Part shown: piece after piece, positions 33,557-42,649 of the stretch
How positions within the stretch are numbered: the stretch's first letter is position 1
Layout: each line of letters starts with the position of its first letter
NCBI GenBank assembly: GCA_030681895.1
Contig: JAUXRI010000321.1
Location: 1-45,672 of the forward strand
Length of the DNA: 45,672 nt
Source of the DNA: Myxococcales bacterium
Lineage (GTDB): Bacteria; Myxococcota; Myxococcia; Myxococcales; Myxococcaceae
Reading direction: 5' to 3'
The notes under the pieces: generated by a model
What the model saw: the letters and a program-made list of their open reading frames with translations, nothing else
What the model was told of the DNA's origin: nothing
Databases searched by the model: none
Translations under genes and position numbers: made by a program

Positions 33557-34927
33557 TCAGCGCCGAACCCGCTCGATGAACGGTGGCCGGTTGAACAGCG
33601 ACGAGCCATCCGAGAGGACGAGGTCCGGCAGCGCCGAGAGCGCGCTGAAGAGGCCCGCGCCGACGACGCCAATCAATGCCAGCCGCGCGGTTTTCGACGC
33701 CATTGCCTTGAGGCCAGCGACGCCAGCGATGGCGACGAGCGGGAGCAGAGGCACCCAGTACCGCGGGCCGTACGAGTAGCCCGGGTGAACGCCGTTGCCG
33801 AGGAACACCACCGTCATCGCCGCCGTCGGGAGCAGGACCAACACGCTGATCAACCGCGTGTCAGGCTTCGAGAGCCCGAAGAGCGAGAGCAGCACCAGCG
33901 GGATGAACCACGGGACGAAGCGAAAGAGCCCGTGCTGGGAGCTCCAGAAGGTGACCTCGGCCGCCTCGGCGGTGAGGGGCCAGAAGGTGCCGTCGGGCAT
34001 CGGCAACAACCACCGGCACAACAACCAGTACGTGAGCGCGAAGGAGCCGACGCCGGCCACCGGCAGGAACGTCGTCAGCAGCTGCATCGCCGCGCGGCGG
34101 TTGCGGCTCCAGAAGGCCACGGCCACCCACACGATGCCGAAGAGGAGGAAGTTCGGCTTGAAGCAGACCGCCATACCCAACGCGGCGCCGGCCCACTTGA
34201 AGCGCCCCGAGAGAAACCCCGCCAGCGCCGCCACCAGACAGAACGTGATGCCTGGCTCGGTGAAGAAGCTCCGGACGTAGACCATCACCGGGCTCGCGAG
34301 GACGAGGCCGACCGGCAGCAACGACCACGCCAGCGACCAGCCGAGCCGGCGCCCGCACAGAAACGTCAGCAGGAGCGCAGCCCACCCCAGCATCATCACC
34401 ACCATCGCGACGCCGACCTCGATGGACGTCGAGCTCAGGTGGAACGGCCACAGCACCATCGCGAGGAACACGGGGTACCCGGGGGGATGCAGCGGGCGCT
34501 CCCTCGCGCCTTCGGGCAGTGGGGCGGTCGACGCAAACGGCGTGCAGTTCGCGGTGTCACACGGCACGACGCGCTTCGCATCGAAGGCGTCCCACCAGCG
34601 AACGACTTCACAGCGGTCGCGCGCCACCCAGAACGTGTGGTGGTCGCAGGTCTGCCCGGTGTTCCGCAGGCCCAGCTCGGGCCCGCCCAGGTTCGCCGAC
34701 CGGTAGTCGTCCGTCAGGTCGAGGTCTCCGTCCTGGAGCAGGCTGAACACCGCGACGAGGTAGTGCGGCTCGTCGCCATTGCTGGCGCGCGGCGCGGCCC
34801 ACGCCAGCTGTCGCTCGGCCGGGAGCACGTGGAGCCAGGTGCCGACGACGGTGACGAGGAGCAGGGCGAGCGCGACGAGCACCGCGGCCCAGCGAGTCTG
34901 CGACGTATGCAGCGGAGCGGCCGTCAC
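33557..34927 (-). CDS. GT-C superfamily membrane glycosyltransferase-like protein
   Basis: 456 residues from GTG 34927. The first membrane helix (residues 13-33) is followed by a long loop with SNGDEPHYL (Asp52-Glu53). Acidic residues just after helix 1 are the catalytic feature of GT-C enzymes such as ArnT, PMT and STT3. The large loop also contains HPPGYPVFLAM, seen in related polytopic transferases. About nine or ten more hydrophobic helices follow. These enzymes use lipid-linked sugars and act on the periplasmic face. Substrate unknown. No other cell-envelope sugar genes are adjacent. Confidence 0.82.
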   Translation of the reverse strand: MTAAPLHTSQTRWAAVLVALALLLVTVVGTWLHVLPAERQLAWAAPRASNGDEPHYLVAVFSLLQDGDLDLTDDYRSANLGGPELGLRNTGQTCDHHTFWVARDRCEVVRWWDAFDAKRVVPCDTANCTPFASTAPLPEGARERPLHPPGYPVFLAMVLWPFHLSSTSIEVGVAMVVMMLGWAALLLTFLCGRRLGWSLAWSLLPVGLVLASPVMVYVRSFFTEPGITFCLVAALAGFLSGRFKWAGAALGMAVCFKPNFLLFGIVWVAVAFWSRNRRAAMQLLTTFLPVAGVGSFALTYWLLCRWLLPMPDGTFWPLTAEAAEVTFWSSQHGLFRFVPWFIPLVLLSLFGLSKPDTRLISVLVLLPTAAMTVVFLGNGVHPGYSYGPRYWVPLLPLVAIAGVAGLKAMASKTARLALIGVVGAGLFSALSALPDLVLSDGSSLFNRPPFIERVRR

Positions 34928-35279
34928 GCGCGGTCACGTCGCTTCGAGACGCCCGTCAAACGAGTGGCACGCACCCGCGGAACAAACTGCACACGGGGCG
35001 AGGCGTCGAGGGTTCGCGCTCCTCGGCGCGAAGGCGGGTGATGAAGGTGCTGCCGGCGTACGGGCCGCCCTCGCGTGATGGTCACAGTCCCAACCCCCCG
35101 TCCTCACCGCGCCCGCGCGCTTGACGCAGATCACGGCGTAACCGGGGTCGTCACGCTGTGACGGGACCCATGGCACCGCTCACTCCTTGCAGAACGCACA
35201 GCAGCGTGATCATTGGCAGTCGTCATACGGCATGCGTCATGGAAGTGCTGCGCGTGGCCGGTTCCCACTGGAGGTCGTC
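34928..35279. other. Intergenic region, no gene seen
   Basis: A 352-base stretch between divergent genes. I find no frame with convincing codon bias. It ends with ggaggtcgtcATG, the ribosome-binding site of the gene at 35280. A TTGACG at about 35121 could be a -35 element but has no matching -10 at normal spacing. Confidence 0.5.
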
Positions 35280-36590
35280 ATGCGTTCCTTGTCACTCCTC
35301 GCTGTCTTCGCGCTCGCTGGCTGCAACTGTGGTGGTGGTGGCCTGTCGATCCCGACCGGCTTCAGCACGCTCTACCCGACGGCCGACACGTCAGATGGCC
35401 TGATGCCCTCGCTGGTGCTGGACGCGAACGACCACCCGATGCTGGCGTGGATGAAGCAGGACGTGGCGAGCCCCGAGAGCTGGTCGGTGCGGTTCTCGCG
35501 GTGGGACAGCAAGGCCGGAGCGTGGACGACGCCGGTGCTGGTGGCCGGTGACCTCGGCCGGCTCAACACGAACCCGCTGCGGCAGGGCGTGTGGCTGGCG
35601 CGCGACCCGAAGGATGGGCGCCTCGGCATCGCCTTCATGAAGACCGAGCAGTTCTGCGGCCCGGCGAACGGCAACAAGGAGACCACGGTGAACGTGACGT
35701 TCTCGACCGACCAGGGCGCGACGTGGAGTGTCGGGGAGCGGGTGAGCGAGGCGAAGTACACGCGCAACGACCCGGTCAACGGCGTCGAGGTCTGCAACAC
35801 GATGCAGCCGCGCATCGCGATGAAGGACGGCACGGTGCACATGGCCTGGCAGGCAGACGCGGCGGAGGCCGACGGCATCAGCTTCCTCAAGGGCTATTAC
35901 TACGCGTCGTCGACGGCGCCTGGCGCGTGGTCGCGGGTGCTGCTGCCGCACGCGGGTGACGATGCCCGCGTCGCGAAGATTGGGGTGCTGAGCCTCGCGC
36001 TCGACAGCGCCGGAGCGCCGGCGGTCGCCTACGAGATGAGCCCCATTTCGCTCCACGCGACCCCGAACATGACGGCGTACCTCTACGCGCGGCCGGGCAG
36101 CGCCGCCGTGCGGGTGACCGACTCGATGAACATCCAGAACGACTTCCCGCAGCTCGCGCTCGGCTTCGATGGCACCAAGCCCCGCATCGCGGGCCACCTC
36201 GCGCGCATGGCGAGCGCTGGCGCGAACACCAACTGGGTCTTCAGCTCGAATGACGGCATGGCGTGGACGACGTCGGCCATTCCTCCAGACGCCGAAGATG
36301 ACGGCGCGAACTACATCGACCTCGACTTCGAGGCGGGCAAGAGCGTGGTGGTGTTCGAGTTCGGCAGCGGGGGCGCGATGGGGACCTGTGGCGGGCCGAA
36401 GCTGGCGCGCAGCGCCGATGGCGTGACGTGGACGAACTGTGGCGTGGACACCGAGACGCGCCAGTTCCTGGGCAACTACGTGACGGCCGAGCTGACGAAG
36501 GCGGGCAAGCTCATCACCGCGTTCCGGGAAGACACCGTGGACAGCAAGGGGCGCTTCCAGCCTGGCATCGTCATCTACGTCGAGCCGTGA
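35280..36590 (+). CDS. Lipoprotein with sialidase-like beta-propeller
   Basis: 436 residues from ATG 35280, behind ggagg. The signal peptide MRSLSLLAVFALAGC has lipobox LAGC and is followed by a Gly-rich NCGGGG. The body contains repeated strands with BNR/Asp-box character: VTFSTDQGATWSVGERV (S-x-D-x-G-x-T-W), VFSSNDGMAWTTSAI, LARSADGVTWTNCG. Between them lie aligned repeats such as MPSLVLDANDHPMLAWM and QPRIAMKDGTVHMAWQ. A sialidase-fold propeller is likely, but the catalytic Arg triad and Tyr/Glu of true sialidases are not evident, so a binding role is as likely. Outer surface or periplasm. Confidence 0.87.
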   Translation: MRSLSLLAVFALAGCNCGGGGLSIPTGFSTLYPTADTSDGLMPSLVLDANDHPMLAWMKQDVASPESWSVRFSRWDSKAGAWTTPVLVAGDLGRLNTNPLRQGVWLARDPKDGRLGIAFMKTEQFCGPANGNKETTVNVTFSTDQGATWSVGERVSEAKYTRNDPVNGVEVCNTMQPRIAMKDGTVHMAWQADAAEADGISFLKGYYYASSTAPGAWSRVLLPHAGDDARVAKIGVLSLALDSAGAPAVAYEMSPISLHATPNMTAYLYARPGSAAVRVTDSMNIQNDFPQLALGFDGTKPRIAGHLARMASAGANTNWVFSSNDGMAWTTSAIPPDAEDDGANYIDLDFEAGKSVVVFEFGSGGAMGTCGGPKLARSADGVTWTNCGVDTETRQFLGNYVTAELTKAGKLITAFREDTVDSKGRFQPGIVIYVEP

Positions 36591-36599
36591 CGACGCGGT

Positions 36600-36869
36600 G
36601 GTGACGGCCTCCTTGCCCTCGCCCAGACCTCTCGTTGCTCCGTCATCGCCGGTGAGTTGCATCACCGGCCGGCACGACGCGCCTCAGCGCCGGCAGCGCG
36701 CCGCTCGACCTGCTCGCCTTCGAGGTCTTCGGCAACCAGGTGGTCGCCTCTCGCTGCAGACCGGCCTGCGGAGCACCGGGAGCTGAGCCTGGGCACCGGC
36801 GGCTCGTGGTTCGGCTCGGGTTCTCCGACGTGTGACACGACCCAGTCCATCGTCTGCATCGAGCAGTGA
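36600..36869 (+). pseudogene. Frameshifted 3' remnant of an exported Cys-containing protein
   Basis: The 389-base gap 36591-36979 contains two coding-like pieces. In one frame, SAGSAPLDLLAFEVFGNQVV (about 36685-36750). In another, LSLGTGGSWFGSGSPTCDTT followed by QSIVCIEQ and TGA at 36867. The ending C-x(n)-I-V-C-I-E-Q is like the C-termini of DUF1554-type lipoproteins of Myxococcota (weak assignment). No start or signal peptide is left. The remainder to 36979 shows nothing beyond the next gene's leader. Confidence 0.4.
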
Positions 36870-36979
36870 GGCGGCCGCTGCACGGTGGTGTGCTGCACCT
36901 TGCACACTCCCCTCACGTCAACCGCTGGAGATGACGTCGAGTTCACGGTGGCGAGCCGCTTGCGATGGGCTCCTGCACC

Positions 36980-37642
36980 ATGAACGTCTTCCCCGGTCGC
37001 ATCTCGCTCGTCCGTCACCTCGGCCTCTACAACGCCTTTCACCAGCACCGCGGTAACCAGCTGGTGCACACCCTCGCTTCGCCCTTCGTCTACCTGTCGG
37101 CCCTGGTGCTGCTGCAGGTGCTGCTTCCTGCCGTGTTGATTCCTTTCGTCGTGACGTCGCTGGTGCTGCTCTCGCTGGCCGATTGGCGCGCGACGCTCGT
37201 GTACGGCCTCGGTGTCATCGCAGCGTGTGTCGTCGCCATCGCGCTCAGTCACGCCGTCGCGGCGATGCCGCTGCTCCTGGGAGCGCTGCTCGTTCAGACG
37301 CTGGCGTGGACGGCGCTCATCTTCCTCGGGCACGGCGTCTATGAGCGGCCCGTCATCGTCGATGGGCGCCCCGTCAGCACCGGCGTGTACTTTCACCGCG
37401 GCTACAACCGGGCGCGCAACCTCGGGGTGGCGCCGAACGCCTTCGACGTCTTCCTGCAGTTCAGCATCGCGCCGCTCGCGCACACCAACGACCTGCTGTT
37501 CTCACTCGGCCTGAGGAAGGACCTGCACGAGGCGATGACGGCGGAGCGCACCAGCGTGCTCGAGCGCCTGCGCGTCGGCTGCCCGCCGTTGGCTGAGGAC
37601 GAGCTCGCGATGGAGGACGGCGGCGCGCAGCCCGCTCACTGA
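36980..37642 (+). CDS. DUF962 / Mpo1-like membrane protein
   Basis: 220 residues from ATG 36980 (MNVFPGRISLVRHLGLYNAF); ATG 36965 would add five. The family pattern is clear: Y-N-A-F-H-Q-H-R-G-N-Q-L-V-H-T-L-A-S-P near the N-terminus, four hydrophobic segments, then FLGHGVYERP and AFDVFLQFSIAPLAHTNDLL. Yeast Mpo1 is an Fe(II) dioxygenase of the alpha-oxidation of 2-hydroxy fatty acids and uses conserved His residues in these motifs; His in YNAFHQHRGN and GHG are present here. Activity is inferred from family. Its 3' end overlaps that of the convergent chrA by seven bases. Confidence 0.85.
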   Translation: MNVFPGRISLVRHLGLYNAFHQHRGNQLVHTLASPFVYLSALVLLQVLLPAVLIPFVVTSLVLLSLADWRATLVYGLGVIAACVVAIALSHAVAAMPLLLGALLVQTLAWTALIFLGHGVYERPVIVDGRPVSTGVYFHRGYNRARNLGVAPNAFDVFLQFSIAPLAHTNDLLFSLGLRKDLHEAMTAERTSVLERLRVGCPPLAEDELAMEDGGAQPAH

Positions 37643-38820
37643 AGCAGCCACTGCCCCGCGACGGCGAAGGCGATGACCAGCAGCGCTGGCGGCGCCTGCC
37701 ACACCTCGAGCAGCGCCGCGCCAACCAGCACCAGCGCCACATCGGCAGGTGCACGGACGGCGCTCGTGAAGACCGGCTCGTAGAGCGCGGCGAGCAACAC
37801 GCCCACCACTGACGCGTTCGCGCCCAGCAACACCGCCTGCGCCGACGGCCGCGCGCGCACCCGCTGCCAGAACGGCAACGCGCCGCCGATGAGCAGCCAG
37901 GCCGGAAGAAAGATGGCGAACGCGCACCACAGTCCGTTGAGCCACGCGGGCAGGTCGGAAGGCATGGCCGCGCCGAGATAGCCCGCGAAGGTGAAGAGCG
38001 GGCCGGGCAACGCCTGCGCCGCCGCGTAGCCGGCGAGGAACCGGTCGTCGGTCAGCCAGCCCGTCGGCACCACCTCGGCGCGCAGGAGCGGCAACACCAC
38101 GTGCCCACCGCCGAAGACGAGCGAGCCGCTGCGGAAGAACGCCGAGAAGTGCGCGAGGCTCCGGCTGCCGGTGAGCTCCGTCAGCACAGGCAGGGCGAGC
38201 AGCGCTGCGGCCCAGAACACCAACACTCCGGCGGCGACGCCGTGGCGCGCGGTGACGGCTGTCGCGACCCCTGGAGGCACCACCACCGTCTTGCGGTAGC
38301 GCAGCCAGCCCACCAGGCCGCCACCGGCGATGAGCGCCACCTGCGTGAGGGCGTGCGGTACCGCGAGCACCAGCGCCGCCGCGCCCAGACACGCCGTGAG
38401 CCGCTCGCGGTCCGGGCACAGCTTCTTGCCCATGCTCCACACCGCCTGCGCGACGACCACGACTGCCGCGAGCTTGAGGCCGTGCAGCCAGCCGGCGGCG
38501 TGCAGGTCGGTGACGTGCGCCACGCCAGACGCGAAGGCGATCATCAACCCCAGCGACGGAGCGGTGAAGCAGAGCGACGCCACGAGCGCTCCCGGGAGTC
38601 CGCGCCGCGTCATGCCGAGGGCGAAGACGAGCTGGCTGCTCGCCGGACCCGGGAGGAACTGACAGAGGGCGACGAGGTCGCTGAAGTGCGCCTCGTCGAC
38701 CCACCGGCGCCGCTCGACGAACTCGGCGTGCAGGAAGCCCAGGTGCGCGATGGGGCCGCCGAACGACAGGCAGCCCAGCTTCGTGAAGACCCACGCGATG
38801 GTCAGCAGCGACTCGGGCAT
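37636..38820 (-). CDS. chrA: ChrA-type chromate transporter (two CHR domains)
   Basis: 394 residues from ATG 38820 (MPESLLTIAWVFTKLGCLSF); the longer upstream frame overlaps the next gene and is rejected. The first CHR domain has LGCLSFGGPIAHLGFLHAEF, CQFLPGPASSQLVFALG and GLPGALVASLCFTAPSL. The second repeats them as FFRSGSLVFGGGHVVLPLLR, AQALPGPLFTFAGYLGAAM. About ten membrane helices. Two-domain ChrA proteins expel chromate and are about 400 residues, as here. Family members without chromate-resistance function exist, and no chrB regulator is adjacent. Confidence 0.92.
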   Translation of the reverse strand: MPESLLTIAWVFTKLGCLSFGGPIAHLGFLHAEFVERRRWVDEAHFSDLVALCQFLPGPASSQLVFALGMTRRGLPGALVASLCFTAPSLGLMIAFASGVAHVTDLHAAGWLHGLKLAAVVVVAQAVWSMGKKLCPDRERLTACLGAAALVLAVPHALTQVALIAGGGLVGWLRYRKTVVVPPGVATAVTARHGVAAGVLVFWAAALLALPVLTELTGSRSLAHFSAFFRSGSLVFGGGHVVLPLLRAEVVPTGWLTDDRFLAGYAAAQALPGPLFTFAGYLGAAMPSDLPAWLNGLWCAFAIFLPAWLLIGGALPFWQRVRARPSAQAVLLGANASVVGVLLAALYEPVFTSAVRAPADVALVLVGAALLEVWQAPPALLVIAFAVAGQWLLQ

Positions 38821-38929
38821 GCGCACCACGTTGTCGCACAGGCTCAGCGCACCGGGCAGCCTCGCGGCGCCAGCGACGTCTGCTTTCCATCCGGCGTAGT
38901 CGCTGGCGCTGAACTCGTAGCGTCTGGGC

Positions 38930-41188
38930 CTACTGAACGCAGCCCGGAACCTGTGCCGTCGAGACCTGGCAGGTGCGGTAGCCGATGGCGGTGCAGTCGA
39001 CCCACGTTCGCTCGTCGCCCAGGTCGATGAGCATGTTCGTGCCAGCGCAGCCTTGCGTGGGGCAGCCCCAGGCCGTCGCGCAGCCCTGGCCTGCACAGAA
39101 CGACGAACACCCGTTCATGGTGCCGATGCACTCGGGTGCATTCGCGCGAACGCACTGCGCCCTCGAGCCATGCACGCTGCACTCCATGCCTTGAAGCCCA
39201 CAGTCGTCGACGCCATTGCACGAGACCCTGCGCCCCTCGGCACACACCGACGCCGAACCCAGGGCAGGGCAGCGCGCGTCAACGCACGTGGCCGCTCCGA
39301 GCGCAGCGGAGCAGGTTTGACCGAAGGCGGCGCAGTTCGTCGTGATGGGCGTGGTGCCATCACACTCGACCAGTCGGCCCAGCGAGTCACACGTGCCGCA
39401 CGTTCCAGGGGTGTCGTCGTAGCAGCCAGGGCCTTTGCCCGGTGTGTTGCGACACGTCATGCCGCGCGCTGCGCAATCGATCGCAAAAGGCACCTGGCCA
39501 CTGCCTGCGCACCGTCGAACGGCGGTGTCGAGCGCGCAGCCGACGACACAGTTGGGGTGCCGAGGTACCGCGATTGCGGGGTAGCTGGTCATGAAGCCAT
39601 TGCAGTCGGTGGTCGCGATGAACTTCGCCAGGGCTGCGCTGGTGGGGCCACGCCCCGTCGTGCTCCAGTCTCTGATGCAGTTGCGCACATCGACTGTCGG
39701 AAAACACGAGACCGCGCGTGCACAGGCGGTCACCAATGGGCTGGCGGGCAGCGCCCACGGACACCCGGGAATCGGGCTGTTGGCCTGTTGGCCCGTGACG
39801 AGGGGCATCGGCGGCGCCGTTTCTTTGTGCACGAAGATGGCACCCACGATCTGGTCCCGTCCGATGTCTGCGTAATACGAGGCCAGATAGTCATCGCCTG
39901 TCATGGGCACGATTCGCGTCAGCTCACCGCAGGGCGCGCCGGCAACGCATGCCGAGCGCACCACTGGAATTTCGACGGCGGCTCCAGTGGCTGACAGTCG
40001 AACGAGCTTGCCGCCAATGTCGATGAGGTTGCCGAAGGGCAAATGCACGCGGCGACCAGATTGGTACGCGTTGTCGACCTTTCCTGGGCCGAGCAACGTC
40101 TTGACCACCGTCCCATTCTCGATGCGCGCGACGTACGCGTTGCCATCGTTCGTGTACCCAACCACGACGCCGGCTGGCGTTTCGAACACGCCGACACCCT
40201 CACTGCCTTCGGGGGTGAACGGCGCGGGCCACAGCGCGCGCGCCACGCAGTCGCGAGTCACCTCCCCGGAATTGGCGAACGTCATGGTGTACTGACATTG
40301 CATCTCGCCGCAGGGCCGGTAGCCAAGCCAGGTGGCGCCGTTGTCGGCCGAGTGAAGCTGCGCGTAGCAGCTGTCGAACCGCACCGTCTTGACGCGGTCA
40401 GTGAAGAGGCCGGTCGACAGGTCGAGCTGTTGAATTCCGAAGGAGCCGTCTTGTCGGTCGACGTCGCCCGTCGCTGCGACGCTCTGCGTGACCGTCGCGC
40501 CCGAGACCAACAAGGTGGACTCGCCGAAGCCGAAGAACCGCTGGCCAGGAATCGCCTCCTGAACCGTCGCCGTGGCCAGGTCCAGCGGGTGAACGAAAGG
40601 CGATACCGTGGTTCCCGGACCCGGCGTGCGCAGCACCATCCACGCGTTGCCGCCATGAAGATGCACACCCATCGCTTCGCCGCCAACGCCGTCCTTCGCG
40701 TTGAGCGGGACGACTGTGAACGTCGCTGCATCGTCGGTGCTCACGGCGAGCAGGTAGTAGCCGCTGTTGCCTGACGAACCGGTGCTCGGCCCGCCGCTCA
40801 TGCCGGGAGTCGAGCCCATGGCGGGCGTTCCGCCGACTCCAGGGTGGTCGAAGAAGGTCTTGTACCCGAACGCGATCAACAGCACGACCGTGTTGCCGTC
40901 GCGCGCCATGTCGACGACCTTGATCGACTCCTGCTGGTTGCCGAACTTGAGCTGCCGCTCGTAGACCTTCACGAGGCCCGGCCTCAGATTCACAGCAGGC
41001 TTGAGCTCGGTGCACGCGCTCAGAGAGGTGAGCACCAGCACGAGGCCGATGGAACGCGCTCGCCTCGGGGCGCGCAGGTGACTGCCCGCACGACTCGGCT
41101 CGAGGGCTTCGATGAAGCCAGGCCCCGACTCGAGCGCAGCCGACCTGGTGCCATCCATGAAACCAATCATCGAGGTGGTTCGGTTCAT
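38930..41188 (-). CDS. Large lipoprotein with N-terminal propeller-like and C-terminal Cys-rich regions
   Basis: 752 residues from ATG 41188. The hydrophobic signal SIGLVLVLTSLSAC with lipobox LSAC begins only at residue 46, so a long N-tail precedes it or the real start is an unrecognised codon nearer the signal. Residues 60-480 contain repeating strand patterns with sialidase-like phrases (YYLLAVSTDDAATFTVVPLN, CYAQLHSADNGATWLGY), suggesting a beta-propeller. Residues about 500-752 are Cys-rich (CAARGMTCRNTPGKGPGCYD, CSSFCAGQGCATAWGCPTQG), probably disulfide-linked. The C-terminal pattern C-D-x-x-G-x-x-x-x-C-D occurs in other Myxococcota exported proteins. Function unknown; outer membrane or surface. 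Confidence 0.82.
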   Translation of the reverse strand: MNRTTSMIGFMDGTRSAALESGPGFIEALEPSRAGSHLRAPRRARSIGLVLVLTSLSACTELKPAVNLRPGLVKVYERQLKFGNQQESIKVVDMARDGNTVVLLIAFGYKTFFDHPGVGGTPAMGSTPGMSGGPSTGSSGNSGYYLLAVSTDDAATFTVVPLNAKDGVGGEAMGVHLHGGNAWMVLRTPGPGTTVSPFVHPLDLATATVQEAIPGQRFFGFGESTLLVSGATVTQSVAATGDVDRQDGSFGIQQLDLSTGLFTDRVKTVRFDSCYAQLHSADNGATWLGYRPCGEMQCQYTMTFANSGEVTRDCVARALWPAPFTPEGSEGVGVFETPAGVVVGYTNDGNAYVARIENGTVVKTLLGPGKVDNAYQSGRRVHLPFGNLIDIGGKLVRLSATGAAVEIPVVRSACVAGAPCGELTRIVPMTGDDYLASYYADIGRDQIVGAIFVHKETAPPMPLVTGQQANSPIPGCPWALPASPLVTACARAVSCFPTVDVRNCIRDWSTTGRGPTSAALAKFIATTDCNGFMTSYPAIAVPRHPNCVVGCALDTAVRRCAGSGQVPFAIDCAARGMTCRNTPGKGPGCYDDTPGTCGTCDSLGRLVECDGTTPITTNCAAFGQTCSAALGAATCVDARCPALGSASVCAEGRRVSCNGVDDCGLQGMECSVHGSRAQCVRANAPECIGTMNGCSSFCAGQGCATAWGCPTQGCAGTNMLIDLGDERTWVDCTAIGYRTCQVSTAQVPGCVQ

Positions 41189-41320
41189 GGCTTCGGTTCC
41201 GTTGGAGTTGAGCGCCAGCGCGCGGCGGTTGGAGCGTGCGCGCCCTGATGCTCAAAGGGGCTTCAGCGGCATAGCACCACTGCCAACCCGACAACGTCAA
41301 CGCCCAGAGGGCGCCTGAGC

Positions 41321-42649
41321 TCAGGCCAGCAGGCCCGCGAGCCCGCCGCTCCCTGCATCGAGGTCGCCGAACCGGGTGATGTCGTTCTGCCCCATGAACT
41401 GGGCAATCGACACCAGCAGCCGGTGGTGGAACGCGCCGCCTGCGTTCAGCAGCCGCCCCGAGCGAACGCCTTTCGCACCACCACCGGCGACGATGAAGGG
41501 CACGTTGTCGAAGTTGTGCGCGCCGGTCGCGACTTCGGTGCCCCAGACCACGAGCGTGTTGTCGAGCATTGTGCCGTTGCCCTCACGCACGGCGTCGAGC
41601 TTGTCGAGCAGCACGGCGAACTTCTGAGAGAACCACCGGCAGATCTGCACCCGCGTGGCGCGGGGCCCCGCAGAGCCCTCGTCGTGGCTGAGGTTGTCGT
41701 GGTGGGCACCCTGGTAGCCGAGCCAGGGGTACGGCACGTTGTCGTGGCCGTTCGAGAACTGGAAGCTGGCGACGCGCGTCAGGTCGCACGCGAAGGACGC
41801 CGCGACGAGCGAGGCGTGTTGGTCGAACAGCTCTGGCCGGTTGGCGACCTGCCCTGCGTCGAGGGCGGTGGGCATGGCCGGGCTCTGACAGACCGCGGTG
41901 TTCTGCGCGAGCTGACGCTCGAGGTCCCGCAGCGCGGTGAGGTGGGCTTCGAGCTTCGCGCGGTCGTGGGCGCCGGCCTTGCGCAGGAGCGCGTCGACCT
42001 CGGCCCGGTTCACGTCGATCATGCTCTGCTTCTCGAAGCGGATCTTCGCCAGCCGCGCGGCGTCGGCGTTGATGCCCGAGAACAACGACGCGTACAGCGC
42101 CCGAGGGTCGGTCTGCGGATTCACCGCGGTGCGCGCGGCCGAGTACACCGTGCGGAACGCAGCCTGCGTGATGCTCGTCTGTACGCCGACCTCGAGCGAG
42201 CGGAAGCGCGTGCCCGCGTTGAGGCGGCTGGCGATGACCTGATCAATCGACGGCCCGGTGCTCCAGACGCCGACGGGCACGTTGCCGCCGGGCACGACGG
42301 TCTCGATGTCGTTGACCCGCGAGCCGGTCCACAACGTCGCCATGCCGATGGGGTGGGGCGCGAGCGCGCAGTTGGGGTGGTAGGTGCCGTTGATGCGCAG
42401 GCCGTCGATGACGACGAGCTTCGAGCGATGCGCCGCGAGCGGCTGCAGAATCGGGCTCAGCGTGAACGCGGTGTCGGCGCCGCCCGGCTTCCACTGGTCG
42501 TAGATGGTGCCGTGCGGCGTGAAGAAGAGCAGCAGGCGCCTGGGCATCGACGCGACCTGGCCGTGCGCCTCGAGCAGCGGCAACAGCGGGCTCGCGAGCA
42601 ACGGCGCGACGGTGCTCTTCAGAATCGTGCGGCGGGAGAATCGGGTCAC
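41321..42649 (-). CDS. DUF1552 protein, Tat-exported
   Basis: 442 residues; GTG 42649 overlaps the upstream stop (GTGA). The N-terminus TRFSRRTILKSTVAPLLASP is a twin-arginine signal. The body follows DUF1552: RRLLLFFTPHGTIYDQWKPG, LVVIDGLRINGTYHPN, LDNTLVVWGTEVATGAHNFD and GRLLNAGGAFHHRLLVSI. DUF1552 resembles the alkaline-phosphatase-like DUF1501 proteins and is almost always encoded next to a DUF1592/DUF1588 cytochrome-like protein, as here. The pair is widespread in Planctomycetes and Myxococcota; the biochemical role is not established. Probably periplasmic, folded before export because of cofactor or metal binding. Confidence 0.92.
   Translation of the reverse strand: MTRFSRRTILKSTVAPLLASPLLPLLEAHGQVASMPRRLLLFFTPHGTIYDQWKPGGADTAFTLSPILQPLAAHRSKLVVIDGLRINGTYHPNCALAPHPIGMATLWTGSRVNDIETVVPGGNVPVGVWSTGPSIDQVIASRLNAGTRFRSLEVGVQTSITQAAFRTVYSAARTAVNPQTDPRALYASLFSGINADAARLAKIRFEKQSMIDVNRAEVDALLRKAGAHDRAKLEAHLTALRDLERQLAQNTAVCQSPAMPTALDAGQVANRPELFDQHASLVAASFACDLTRVASFQFSNGHDNVPYPWLGYQGAHHDNLSHDEGSAGPRATRVQICRWFSQKFAVLLDKLDAVREGNGTMLDNTLVVWGTEVATGAHNFDNVPFIVAGGGAKGVRSGRLLNAGGAFHHRLLVSIAQFMGQNDITRFGDLDAGSGGLAGLLA

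Noticed and set aside
33785..35041. 418-codon plus-strand open frame
   Set aside because: Antisense to the GT-C membrane protein. Its Glu/Arg/His-rich sequence is the usual mirror of hydrophobic codons.
39000..41188. Cys-rich C-terminus considered as EGF-like domains
   Set aside because: Cys spacing does not follow the EGF six-Cys pattern; it is closer to the generic Cys-rich tails of Myxococcota lipoproteins.
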